Shown: positions 17,854-26,110 of the stretch, in pieces
Layout: every line of letters starts with the position of its first letter
Numbering within the stretch: the first letter of the stretch is position 1
DNA from: Arthrobacter sp. StoSoilB5
Lineage (GTDB): Bacteria > Actinomycetota > Actinomycetes > Actinomycetales > Micrococcaceae
Length of the DNA stretch: 64,000 nucleotides
Reading direction: 5' to 3'
Assembly: GCF_019977235.1 (NCBI RefSeq)
Contig: NZ_AP024646.1
Location: 682,001-746,000 of the forward strand
Position numbers and translations under genes: made by a program
The notes under the pieces: model-generated
Databases searched by the model: none
What the model was told of the DNA's origin: nothing
Seen by the model: only the letters and a program-made list of their open reading frames with translations

Positions 17854-17877
17854 GGTGAGCGAAGCGAACAGCTCACC
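17854..17877 (-). terminator. Hairpin just after aceA
   Basis: GGTGAGC and GCTCACC form a 7-bp stem with a 10-nt loop, starting 14 nt past the aceA stop on the minus strand. There is no clear U-tract, so it may be a weak terminator or an mRNA-stabilising stem. Confidence 0.4.
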
Positions 17878-17890
17878 TTGGGCGTGTTGG

Positions 17891-19213
17891 TTAGTGGAAC
17901 TGGCCTTCTTCGGTGGATCCCACCAGAGCCAGGGTGGATGCGTTCGGGTTGAGCGCAGTGGCGATGTCGTCGAAGTAGCCGGTGCCGACTTCGCGCTGGT
18001 GCTTCGTGGCGGTGTAGCCGCGGGACTCGGAGGCGAATTCCTTCTCCTGGAGCTCGACGTAAGCGCTCATGCCTTCACGGGCGTAACCGTGGGCGAGATC
18101 GAACATCGAGTAGTTCAGGGCGTGGAAGCCGGCCAGGGTGATGAACTGGAACGTGAAGCCCATGGCACCGAGTTCGCGCTGGAACTTGGCGATGGTGGCG
18201 TCGTCCAGGTGCTTGCGCCAGTTGAAGGACGGGGAGCAGTTGTAGGAAAGCATCTGGTCCGGGAACTCGGCCTTAACCGATTCGGCGAACTTGCGGGCAA
18301 GCTCCAGGTCCGGAGTGCCGGTCTCCATCCAGATGAGGTCGGAGTACGGGGCGTAGGCCTTGGCACGGGCGATGCACGGTTCGATGCCGTTGCGGACCTT
18401 GTAGAAGCCCTCAGCTGTACGTTCTCCTGTGATGAATTCCTGGTCGCGCTCGTCCACGTCGGAGGTGATCAGGGTTGCTGCCTCGGCATCGGTACGGGCG
18501 ATGACGACCGTCGGGGTACCGGCGACGTCGGCTGCCAGGCGGGCTGCGTTCAGGGTCCGGATGTGCTGCTGGGTAGGGATCAGGACCTTGCCGCCCAGGT
18601 GGCCACACTTCTTTTCCGAGGCGAGCTGGTCTTCCCAGTGAACGCCCGAGGCACCTGCGGTGATCATGGATTTCATGAGTTCGTAGGCGTTGAGCGGGCC
18701 ACCGAATCCGGCCTCGGCGTCGGCAACGATCGGAACCAGCCAGTCCTCAACAGTCTTGACGCCCTCGGCATATTCGATCTGGTCGGCCCGGAGCAGGGCG
18801 TTGTTGATGCGGCGGACAACCTGGGGTACCGAGTTGGCCGGGTAGAGGGACTGGTCCGGGTACGTCTGGCCAGAGAGGTTGGCATCAGCTGCCACCTGCC
18901 AGCCGGAAAGGTAAATGGCACGGAGCCCGGCCTTGACCTGCTGCACGGCCTGGTTGCCGGTCAGGGCACCGAGGGCGTTGGTGTAGCCGCCGGTGGGGGC
19001 TTCCTCGGTGAGTTGCTTCCACAGCTTCTCGGATCCGCGACGGGCCAGGGTGTGCTCTTCGGAGACGCGACCGCGGAGGCGGACGACGTCGGTAGCCGAG
19101 TAATCACGGGTGACGCCTTCCCAACGCGGGTTGGCAGACCATTCAAGTTCCAGCGCTGCTGCCTGCTGCTCTGCAGTCTGTGCGGATTCTGCTGGTTCAA
19201 ACGATGCGGTCAT
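17891..19213 (-). CDS. aceA: Isocitrate lyase (glyoxylate shunt)
   Basis: A 440-residue isocitrate lyase. It cleaves isocitrate to glyoxylate and succinate, allowing growth on acetate and fatty acids. The active-site KKCGH signature is in [26 protein letters not shown]-like ([14 protein letters not shown]) and [11 protein letters not shown] segments are also typical. The ATG at 19213 begins [17 protein letters not shown] and has AGGAG 7 nt upstream, which rules out the longer frame from 19336. It is divergent from ramB and upstream of aceB. Confidence 0.97.
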   Translation of the reverse strand: MTASFEPAESAQTAEQQAAALELEWSANPRWEGVTRDYSATDVVRLRGRVSEEHTLARRGSEKLWKQLTEEAPTGGYTNALGALTGNQAVQQVKAGLRAIYLSGWQVAADANLSGQTYPDQSLYPANSVPQVVRRINNALLRADQIEYAEGVKTVEDWLVPIVADAEAGFGGPLNAYELMKSMITAGASGVHWEDQLASEKKCGHLGGKVLIPTQQHIRTLNAARLAADVAGTPTVVIARTDAEAATLITSDVDERDQEFITGERTAEGFYKVRNGIEPCIARAKAYAPYSDLIWMETGTPDLELARKFAESVKAEFPDQMLSYNCSPSFNWRKHLDDATIAKFQRELGAMGFTFQFITLAGFHALNYSMFDLAHGYAREGMSAYVELQEKEFASESRGYTATKHQREVGTGYFDDIATALNPNASTLALVGSTEEGQFH

Positions 19214-19367
19214 TGCATGTCTCCTAATATCCAAGCGGGGTTCCCCGGGCCGGCCTCCGCTGCGCCTTTGCTGCGTCGGCCGGCTTACCCGGGGTCTGTG
19301 TTTCTTTTCGTGAGACTTACTTTTCTGCACTTTCAACAGGCTTTCTAGAGGAAAACTATGGAAAGAA
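19214..19367. promoter_or_regulatory. aceA/ramB divergent promoter region
   Basis: This 154-bp region separates the divergent aceA and ramB starts. A GC-rich dyad (CCCCGGG...CCCGGGG, with GGCCGGC and GCCGGC inside) lies near aceA. An A/T-rich stretch near ramB has TTTTCTGCACTTTC and GAAATGCAGTTC, loosely like the TTTGCAAA-centred RamB sites of corynebacteria. The match is imperfect. Position and the conserved regulon logic make autoregulation and aceA control likely. Confidence 0.35.
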
Positions 19368-20882
19368 ATGCAGTTCTTCGCGTATTCTCAAGAAATGTCG
19401 CCTGTGAGCTGGAATCGCGAAGTCGCGTCGCCGTCGTCGTCCCCTGCGTCCCCTGAACTGGACGTCATCAGCCTTGGCCGCCGCGTGCGCCACTTGCGCA
19501 AGCAGGCAGGCCTGACGCTCGATGACTTGAGTGCCGCCGTCGGGACCGCGCCCAGTCAGCTGAGCTTGATCGAAAACGGCAAACGCGAGCCCAAACTCGG
19601 GTTGCTGCAACAGCTAGCCGCGGCCCTCAACGTGACCATCGATCAGCTGCTCGGTGCCGAGCCGCCGAGCCGCCGCGCGGCCTTGGAGATCGAGCTGGAA
19701 CGGTACCAGCGCGGACCCCTTTATGAGTCACTGAACCTGCCGAAAATCCGCATCAGCTCGCGGCTTCCGCTGGATGTGCTTGAGTCGCAGGTGGGGCTGC
19801 TTCAGGAGCTCGAACGCAAACTTAACGAGCAAGTTGCGACGCCGGAAGAAGCCCGCCGCGCGAACGGCGAGTTGCGTGCCATGATGCGTGAGCGCGGTAA
19901 CTATTTCCCCGAGTATGAGGCCGAGGCGCAGAAGGTCCTCAAGGGGGTCGGTTACACCACCGGACCACTGAGCCAGCACGTCATTGCGGACATCGCCGAG
20001 AACCTCGGCTTCACCCTTCACCACGTGGGTGATTTGCCGCATTCCACGCGCTCCGTGACCGATTTGAAGAACCGCAGAATTTATCTGACGCAGAACCAGC
20101 GGCAGGATCATGATCCCCGTTCGGTCCTCCTGCAGGCTTTGGGACACTACGTCCTGGGGCACGAGACTCCGCGGAACTATGGGGATTTCCTGGCGCAGCG
20201 AGTGGCCACCAATTACTTCGCTGCTGCGCTCCTGCTGCCGGAGCATGCCACCGTTGAGTTTCTCCAAAAGGCCAAGGCTGCCAAGGAAATCGCCGTGGAG
20301 GACATTCGCGACGCCTTCGCTGTGTCCTATGAGACCGCTGCGCACCGCTTCACCAACCTGGCCACCAAGCACCTTGGCATCACCACGCACTTCCAGAAGA
20401 CCCACCAGTCTGGAATCATCTACAAGGCCTACGAGAACGACGGCGTGACCTTCCCGCAGGACCACACCGGCGCCATCGAGGGCCAACCGTCGTGCAAGGC
20501 GTGGACGTCCCGGGCTGTGTTCGACGTGCCGGACAAGTTCAGCGCCTACAGCCAATACACGGACACCCCGTCCGGCACGTACTGGTGCACAGCCCGCACG
20601 GAGCGTTCGGCCAGCGGTGAGTTTTCGCTGAGCATCGGCGTGCCGTACCAGCATGTGAAGTGGTTCCGGGGGCGCGAGACGACTGCCCGGGCAACCTCAA
20701 CCTGCCCGGATCCGAACTGCTGCAAACGGCCACCAGCGTCCCTGGCAAACGAGTGGGCCGGAAACGCGTGGCCCTCCGCCCGCGCCCACTCGCATCTGCT
20801 CGCGGCCATGCCGCCGGGCGCGTTCCCTGGCGTGGACGAGACCGAGGTGTACAGCTTCCTGGCGGCCCACTCGGCGCGCTAA
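19368..20882 (+). CDS. ramB: RamB-like acetate metabolism regulator (XRE HTH, IrrE-like and ScfR domains)
   Basis: A 504-residue regulator. Residues about 30-90 form an XRE helix-turn-helix ([33 protein letters not shown]). The middle part is an IrrE/DUF955-like region with GHYVLGHE in place of the classic HEXXH, so protease activity is doubtful. The C-terminal ScfR-type domain is Cys-rich (CPDPNCC). This is the architecture of RamB, which represses or activates aceA and aceB in Corynebacterium and Mycobacterium in response to carbon source. Divergence from aceA supports the name. The start at 19368 has a modest GGAAAG site; an in-frame ATG at 19395 is possible. Confidence 0.88.
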   Translation: MQFFAYSQEMSPVSWNREVASPSSSPASPELDVISLGRRVRHLRKQAGLTLDDLSAAVGTAPSQLSLIENGKREPKLGLLQQLAAALNVTIDQLLGAEPPSRRAALEIELERYQRGPLYESLNLPKIRISSRLPLDVLESQVGLLQELERKLNEQVATPEEARRANGELRAMMRERGNYFPEYEAEAQKVLKGVGYTTGPLSQHVIADIAENLGFTLHHVGDLPHSTRSVTDLKNRRIYLTQNQRQDHDPRSVLLQALGHYVLGHETPRNYGDFLAQRVATNYFAAALLLPEHATVEFLQKAKAAKEIAVEDIRDAFAVSYETAAHRFTNLATKHLGITTHFQKTHQSGIIYKAYENDGVTFPQDHTGAIEGQPSCKAWTSRAVFDVPDKFSAYSQYTDTPSGTYWCTARTERSASGEFSLSIGVPYQHVKWFRGRETTARATSTCPDPNCCKRPPASLANEWAGNAWPSARAHSHLLAAMPPGAFPGVDETEVYSFLAAHSAR

Positions 20883-20887
20883 CCCCA

Positions 20888-20962
20888 CGCTCTATCACTT
20901 CCGGGCATCTTTTCCCGATCGCTCTCTCACATTTTGGCTACTTTCGGCCGTCCCTCTATCAG
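20888..20962. repeat. 32-bp-period direct repeat, locus A (about 2.3 units)
   Basis: Starting 6 nt after the ramB stop, units begin at 20888 (CGCTCTATCAC), 20920 (CGCTCTCTCAC) and 20952 (CCCTCTATCAG), exactly 32 bp apart. The units have diverged from the CTCTCTCACATCCTGC core seen at the other three loci. This is the most degenerate copy. Confidence 0.6.
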
Positions 20963-21029
20963 ATCGCGTGAATACTGGGTGGGACCGGAGCAGGATGTGA
21001 AGACGACACGCGGGCAAAGGGGATGCACC

Positions 21030-22331
21030 ATGATTCGAATCCGGAAAGCGGCAGCGATAGTCGCGGCAGCCGCGTTGGTGAGTGGCTCGGCGATGATCAG
21101 CGCCTGCGCACCCCAGCCAGCCGACGTCGGGCTTTTAAAAGCCGACGGCGTCACCCGCGTTTCGGTCCAAACTGCTGACTATCCGGCCCAACTTGAGGCG
21201 TTCCGTGCGTCCGCGCGGAAGCTTGGTGCCACGCTGTTGGCCGATGGCGGCGATGCAAGCAGCGGCAACGTCGTGTCCTCGCCAGCCAGTTTGTTGATCG
21301 CGCTTGGCATGCTCCGCGCCGGAGCGTCCGGAGCCACGGCGGCGGAGATGGATGCGGTCCTGGGACTGCCCGCCGAGGGGCGCGACGAAGCGATGAACGC
21401 GATGCTCGCCTCCCTGGAGAAGTACGACGGCGATCCCGGCTCAGTGGACGAAGAGAACCCCCCGAGCAAACCAGTGATGCACGCGGCCAACGGCTTGTTC
21501 ATCGACAAGGGCGAGCCCACAGGTCCCGACTACCTGGCCACCCTTGCCAAGCACTACGGCACGGGCGTCTACCCAGTCTCCTTCCAGGACGAGGCCGTGA
21601 CCAAGCCCGCCATCGATCAATGGGTCAGCAAGAACACCGGTGGCCGGATCAAGGAAGCGCCTGCAAAGTACGACCCCGACAACACACTGAGCCTGCTCAA
21701 CGCGCTCTACTTCGCTGCAGCTTGGCAAACGCCGTTCGACGCCAACGACACTTCGGATGGGCCCTTCACCAAAGCCGGCGGAGAACAGATTTCCGTTCCC
21801 ACCATGCACGCTGCCGTCAGCATGGCGTACGCCGAAGGCGCGGGCTGGAAGGCAGTGGACTTGCCTTACGCCGATGGTTTCGTCATGCGGCTGGTACTGC
21901 CCGACGGCGGTACCTCGGGTTCAGTGGGTCCGGCGGCGGTTTCTGCTGAGGTGCTGAGTCAGGCAGGCCTCCAGCTGACCGGTGGGGACCACGAAATGGT
22001 CCAGATCACGCTGCCGAAGTGGGACCACAAGACCGCCTTCGATCTTCGGAAGGTCTTCGAGACGCTGGGCTTGAAGGAGATGCTCGCTACCGACTCCGAC
22101 TTCGATGCCATCCAACGTGGGATGTTCCTGACCCAGGCCGCGCAGGCTGCCAACATCACCGTGGCCGAGAAGGGCACTATCGCTGCCGCGGTGACCCAGA
22201 TGAATGCGGACGCCTCAAGCGCCTTGGTCCCCGAACGTGAGATCACCCTCGACCACCCGTTCCACTACGAAATAGTGCACGTTGACACCGGCCTGCCTTT
22301 GTTCACTGGTTGGGTGGCGGACCCCCGTTGA
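21030..22331 (+). CDS. Serpin-family lipoprotein (serine protease inhibitor)
   Basis: A 433-residue serpin with an N-terminal lipoprotein signal (lipobox ISAC, Cys26), so it should be anchored outside the cytoplasmic membrane. The serpin core is recognisable from SSPASLLIALGMLRAGASG onward. The hinge EKGTIAAAVTQM precedes the reactive loop, and the C-terminus HPFHYEIVHVDTGLPLFTGWV is canonical. Inhibitory serpins prefer small residues in the hinge; this one has an Ile in place of a usual Glu or Ala but otherwise fits. AAAGGGGA precedes the ATG at 21030. The longer upstream frame reads through the 32-bp repeat and is rejected. Confidence 0.9.
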   Translation: MIRIRKAAAIVAAAALVSGSAMISACAPQPADVGLLKADGVTRVSVQTADYPAQLEAFRASARKLGATLLADGGDASSGNVVSSPASLLIALGMLRAGASGATAAEMDAVLGLPAEGRDEAMNAMLASLEKYDGDPGSVDEENPPSKPVMHAANGLFIDKGEPTGPDYLATLAKHYGTGVYPVSFQDEAVTKPAIDQWVSKNTGGRIKEAPAKYDPDNTLSLLNALYFAAAWQTPFDANDTSDGPFTKAGGEQISVPTMHAAVSMAYAEGAGWKAVDLPYADGFVMRLVLPDGGTSGSVGPAAVSAEVLSQAGLQLTGGDHEMVQITLPKWDHKTAFDLRKVFETLGLKEMLATDSDFDAIQRGMFLTQAAQAANITVAEKGTIAAAVTQMNADASSALVPEREITLDHPFHYEIVHVDTGLPLFTGWVADPR

Positions 22332-22343
22332 GCTCGGCGGATC

Positions 22344-22416
22344 GAGTTCGCCGGGAACGATGCGAATCCCCCGGAAGTTTCCCGGTGAGCTAGCACGCTT
22401 TCGGCGAATTCGGCAC
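22344..22416. repeat. GAGTTCGCCGG dyad element, copy 1
   Basis: Between the convergent serpin and TetR genes, GAGTTCGCCGG (22344-22354) is opposed by TTCGGCGAATTC near 22400, with CCGGAAGTTTCC between. The same words recur at 31610-31680. It may serve as a bidirectional terminator or be a dispersed repeat. Confidence 0.45.
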
Positions 22417-22422
22417 GTACGG

Positions 22423-23037
22423 CTATCGGACCAGCCGCTGCACCAACACGGCTGCTGCGTCCACAACGTCGTCGGCCTCGCGCTTGGACGAACTCATGGC
22501 GACCTCGTGCCCGGCCAGAGTGACGATATCCGTGATCACGGCGACGGTGAGCCTGCCCAAGGCGTCGTCGCTGGCGCCCAGAAGCACAGAGTTCTGCCGG
22601 ACCCACTCGCGTCCGCGCTCCCGCCTGAGCACTTCGAATCCAGGGGGAGTATCACCCTCGATGAAGACGCGTTCCAAGGCCCGGTGTTTCCAGGTGTAGT
22701 CGAAGTAGCTGCGGCTGCCCACGTTGAACAGTGCCAGGGGGTCTTGCTCTCCGGCTTTCTTGGCCTTTGCCACGGCCGCCGCGACGAGCCTCTCATGCTC
22801 ATTTTGGTAGTCATCCCAGAGCGCGAGGAAGAGTTCGGTCTTGCCACCGAAGTGGTGGTAGAGACTGCCAACGCTTGACCCGGAACGGGCCACGATGTCC
22901 GAAATGCTGGCATCGGTGAAGCCGTGCTCACAGAAAACCTCCCTGGAGGCATCAAGGAGGTTTCGCCGGGTGGCGGCTGTTCGAGTCCATTGCCACGCGC
23001 CGGCATGGACCGCCGCGTCAGACGTTTTTCGAACCAA
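22423..23037 (-). CDS. TetR-family transcriptional regulator
   Basis: About 204 residues. The N-terminal TetR helix-turn-helix is clear (LLDASREVFCEHGFTDASISDIVARSGSSVGSLYHHFGGKTELF), followed by an all-helical ligand domain. No ATG fits. A TTG at 23037 with AAAGGA 5 nt upstream is the best start. It lies divergent from the cytochrome b-like gene, with a CTAGAA/TTCTAG dyad between them. Such regulators usually repress themselves and the neighbour until a small hydrophobic ligand binds. Confidence 0.85.
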   Translation of the reverse strand: MVRKTSDAAVHAGAWQWTRTAATRRNLLDASREVFCEHGFTDASISDIVARSGSSVGSLYHHFGGKTELFLALWDDYQNEHERLVAAAVAKAKKAGEQDPLALFNVGSRSYFDYTWKHRALERVFIEGDTPPGFEVLRRERGREWVRQNSVLLGASDDALGRLTVAVITDIVTLAGHEVAMSSSKREADDVVDAAAVLVQRLVR

Positions 23038-23344
23038 AGGTGCTCCTTTCGCTGACACGGAGTTTGGCGGAGTGTCGGACGGGCTTCTTTCTGGAATCGT
23101 ACCTTCAGAAGATCTGGATCTTCCAGCAATCAACCCCTTGACCATCAAACATCTACAAGAAATAATCCTAGAAGCTTGTTCTAGAAATATGTATTGCGGT
23201 ATGTATCCGAATGCTGCGATTTTTGACGTCGAACGCCCCGAAACCCGGGTGCCGTTTTCACCGTCGGGCTGCAACTGGTTGAATCGCTATAAGAGAGCGC
23301 CAACTGGTCGCACGCCAAACAAAGCCAGAGAGGAACGCGGCCTG
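23038..23344. promoter_or_regulatory. Divergent intergenic region of tetR-type and cytochrome b genes
   Basis: This 307-bp stretch is notably AT-rich around 23140-23225 and holds no convincing gene. The inverted repeat CTAGAA-GCTTG-TTCTAG (23168-23184) is typical of a TetR operator. Downstream lie TATGTAT words and TATAAGAGA near 23290, which could be promoter elements for the plus-strand gene. Confidence 0.45.
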
Positions 23345-24274
23345 ATGTCCGTTTCAAGCAAGTCGTCCAGGATCACGTCGAACAGGTGGTTCAAGCCCGC
23401 TGTCGTTACCGCCGTGGCATTGGTGGTGGCGCTTGTTTTGGTGCTCGTCGCGCAGTGGCTCAGGTCCTTGCAGCCTGTGCAGCAGTTCCTTGTGGACTAC
23501 CCCGGACATGCCGCCATTCCCGAAGGAACCCCCACGGGTTTCCCTGCCTGGCTCGGCTGGCAACACTTCCTCAACATGTTCTTCCTTGTCTTGATCATCC
23601 GATCCGGCTGGCAGGTCCGGACAACCACGCGTCCCGCCGCGAACTGGACCCGGAACAACAAAGGCTTCATCAAGACCAAGAACCCGCCCACAAAGATCAG
23701 CCTTGATCTCTGGTTCCACCTCACTTTGGATGCCCTTTGGGTCCTGAACGGCATCATTTTCATCGTCCTGCTGTTCGCAACCGGCCAATGGCTTCGGATC
23801 GTCCCCACCAGTTGGGATGTCATCCCGAACGCCCTTTCCGCCGCCTTGCAGTACGCCTCGCTGAATTGGCCCGTTGAAAATGGCTGGAACAACTACAACA
23901 GCCTGCAGTTGCTGACCTACTTCGCAACGGTATTCATTGCCGCCCCGCTGGCCATCATCTCCGGCCTGCGCACATCCAACGCCTGGCCCAAGAAAGCTGC
24001 GATCAACAAGTTCTACCCGATCGAGCTCGCCCGCAAGATCCACTTCCCGGTGATGATCTACTTCGTGGCGTTCGTGATCGTCCACGTGACCCTGGTGCTG
24101 GCTACCGGTGCGCTGAACAACCTGAATCACATGTACGCCTCCAACAACGATTACAGCTGGTGGGGCTTCGGGATCTTCGCCGCCTCAATCGTCTTTACTG
24201 CGGCCGCTTGGTTCCTGGCCCGCCCGCTGTTCCTGCGCCCGATAGCCTCGCTCATGGGCAAGGTCTCGCGCTAG
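23345..24274 (+). CDS. Cytochrome b/b561-like integral membrane protein
   Basis: A 309-residue membrane protein with about five or six spans. Histidines lie within or at the edge of helices (GWQHFLNMFF, WFHLTLDALW, RKIHFPVMIYFVAFVIVHVTL), as in di-haem cytochrome b561 and the b subunits of formate dehydrogenase or hydrogenase. It probably passes electrons between the membrane quinone pool and an unidentified partner; no partner oxidoreductase is adjacent. The start is the ATG of MSVSSKSSRI at 23345. Its stop overlaps that of the convergent kinase gene by 4 nt. Confidence 0.75.
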   Translation: MSVSSKSSRITSNRWFKPAVVTAVALVVALVLVLVAQWLRSLQPVQQFLVDYPGHAAIPEGTPTGFPAWLGWQHFLNMFFLVLIIRSGWQVRTTTRPAANWTRNNKGFIKTKNPPTKISLDLWFHLTLDALWVLNGIIFIVLLFATGQWLRIVPTSWDVIPNALSAALQYASLNWPVENGWNNYNSLQLLTYFATVFIAAPLAIISGLRTSNAWPKKAAINKFYPIELARKIHFPVMIYFVAFVIVHVTLVLATGALNNLNHMYASNNDYSWWGFGIFAASIVFTAAAWFLARPLFLRPIASLMGKVSR

Positions 24275-25113
24275 CGGGACCCGCCCTGCCACAGGGCATC
24301 AAACGGAGCACCCGAAGCCACACGGTTCGCGATACCGGCCGTCACGAACGTCTTTGCGGTGCGGGCGGCTTCCAACGGCGTGGCACCCTTGGCCAGTTCG
24401 GCGGTCACAGCTGCGGCCAGTGAGCAGCCGGCGCCGGACACAGGAACTTCGCCCACCTTCGGAGCGCGCAGGACTTCCAGCGTTTCGCCGTCGTAGTAAA
24501 CGTCGACGGCGTCCGGGCCTTCCAGTCGGACCCCGCCTTTGGCCAGAACTGCTGCGCCACTGATTTCGTGGATCCGGATCGCAGCGGCCTTGAGGCTTTC
24601 CTCATCCGTGATCTGAAGACCGGAGAGCGACTCGGCCTCGAAATGGTTGGGTGTCACGAACGTCGCCAATGGAAGGATCTGGCTCTTGAGCGCCTGGTCC
24701 GTGTCCAAAGCGTGGCCAGGCTCCTGTCCTTTGCAGATCAGGACCGGGTCCAGCACCACGTGGGTGAAATAAGCGCCAGCCAACGCCTGCTCAACAGTGC
24801 TGATGGTTGCAGGGCTCCCGAGCATGCCGATCTTCACCGTATCCAGAACCGAAGGCGCGCCGGAAGCGGCGCCGTATGCCGCCGTCGTCGCTTCCAATTG
24901 GTCAGCGATCACTTGCTGGTCAACAGGGACAAAACGGTGGTTCCAGTTGTCTTGGGGATCAAAGGAAACAATGCACGTGAGGTTCGCGATGCCGAACACT
25001 CCCAGTTCCTGGAAAGTCTTGAGGTCGGCCTGCGCGCCGGCGCCGCCGGTCGCTTCGGAGCCGGCGATGGTCAGTGCAATGGCAGGGGCAACGGCTGAAG
25101 TCATGCCTTCCAT
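24271..25113 (-). CDS. pdxK: Pyridoxal/hydroxymethylpyrimidine kinase (PdxK/ThiD family)
   Basis: A 280-residue ribokinase-fold kinase. The N-terminus IALTIAGSEATGGAGAQADLKTFQELGVFG and the later FDPQDNWNHRFVPVD, VVLDPVLICKG, ATFVTPNHFEAESLSG and VSGAGCSLAAAVTAELAKGA resemble the Bacillus-type PdxK more than true ThiD. In that family the enzyme phosphorylates vitamin B6 vitamers and sometimes HMP. GAGC is the anion-hole and catalytic region. The start is uncertain between 25113 and the ATG at 25104. No thiamine or B6 genes are adjacent, so the choice of substrate rests on similarity alone. Confidence 0.8.
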   Translation of the reverse strand: MEGMTSAVAPAIALTIAGSEATGGAGAQADLKTFQELGVFGIANLTCIVSFDPQDNWNHRFVPVDQQVIADQLEATTAAYGAASGAPSVLDTVKIGMLGSPATISTVEQALAGAYFTHVVLDPVLICKGQEPGHALDTDQALKSQILPLATFVTPNHFEAESLSGLQITDEESLKAAAIRIHEISGAAVLAKGGVRLEGPDAVDVYYDGETLEVLRAPKVGEVPVSGAGCSLAAAVTAELAKGATPLEAARTAKTFVTAGIANRVASGAPFDALWQGGSR

Positions 25114-25155
25114 CTTGCCAGCTGCCCGGCGTGCTCCGGTTTTAGCGCTTCGCGC

Positions 25156-26106
25156 CTACCCGTGCAGAGTCCGGTAGGCAGCCTCGGCCGCCGGGTGAAG
25201 GGGCACGCCAGCGGTGTTGATGAGTGTCTCTGGGCTGAGGAACTGAACGCCCGTGCTCGTCTTCGGCACCAGCTCCTGGGCCTGCTCCACAAGCAGTTTC
25301 ACGGTCTCCGAAACCAGGTGGTCGGCCAAGTCCCTGCGGCAAAGGAGCAGGTTAGCCACGCCCACGGTCCATGTGGCAGCTGCGTCCCCATAGCTCTTGG
25401 CGGGGATCAGGACGCGATCATAGAAAACGCCGTATTGTTCGCGCATGGCCTTGATGTGCTCCGATAGGTCGATCAGACGGAGGCCAATTTCATTGGCAGT
25501 GGCGGCGATGGCAGCGGTTGGCACGCCGCCGGACCAGAAGAGGGCATCGATGGAGCCGTCGCGCAAGGCTGCCAGCCCTTGGTTCAGCCCGAGATTCACC
25601 TGCTTGAGGCCCATGCCGGCCGGGGCTGCGGAGATGATGCGCGGAACGGTCAGCGATGTTCCCGAGCCCACCTCGCCTACACCGGCCGTCTTCCCGGCCA
25701 GATCGGAGAAGGAGCGGAGACTGCTGTCCTCCCGCACGATGCAATGAACGTAGTTTTGGTACACCTTTCCGAGCGCCACAAGGTCGCCAGGTTGCCCGCT
25801 GGCCGCAGCCTGGGCAGCTGCGTCGGCAAGCGCGACGGCGAACGTCGCCTCGCCGGACAACACCCGCCTGATATTCTCCAGGCTTCCGCCGGTGGTCAGT
25901 GGCACGGCGGTTTCGGCCACGCCCTCGCGTTGGAGCAACTCCGCTAACAACGTAGCGAACTCCAGATAAAAACCTCCCGCTTCACCGCCGGCGACCGTTA
26001 GTTTTTGCGGCTTCTCCTCAGGGGTGCAGGCGGTGGAAACCGGCAGCAGAACGCCAGCCAAACCAATCGACAGTCCAGCCCTGAGCGCAGCCCGCCTTGG
26101 CACCAT
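25156..26106 (-). CDS. TAXI-family solute-binding lipoprotein, co-encoded with a two-component system
   Basis: About 316 residues. The N-terminus carries RRAALRAG and a hydrophobic segment ending VSTAC, consistent with a Tat-like or lipoprotein signal. The mature part is a TAXI (TRAP-associated extracytoplasmic immunogenic) binding domain: LTVAGGEAGGFYLEFATLLAELL, GSLENIRRVLSGEATFAVALAD and VGSGTSLTVPRIISAAP. TAXI proteins normally feed a TRAP permease for organic acids, but no permease gene is present. It follows the sensor kinase by 4 nt, so a sensory role with that kinase is likely. ATG at 26106 is chosen; an upstream TTG at 26148 would overlap the kinase. Confidence 0.85.
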   Translation of the reverse strand: MVPRRAALRAGLSIGLAGVLLPVSTACTPEEKPQKLTVAGGEAGGFYLEFATLLAELLQREGVAETAVPLTTGGSLENIRRVLSGEATFAVALADAAAQAAASGQPGDLVALGKVYQNYVHCIVREDSSLRSFSDLAGKTAGVGEVGSGTSLTVPRIISAAPAGMGLKQVNLGLNQGLAALRDGSIDALFWSGGVPTAAIAATANEIGLRLIDLSEHIKAMREQYGVFYDRVLIPAKSYGDAAATWTVGVANLLLCRRDLADHLVSETVKLLVEQAQELVPKTSTGVQFLSPETLINTAGVPLHPAAEAAYRTLHG

Positions 26107-26110
26107 CCTG

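Noticed and set aside
17855..19348. Long plus-strand open frame opposite aceA
   Set aside because: It is an antisense shadow produced by GC-rich codon bias; the minus-strand frame encodes isocitrate lyase with its full signature.
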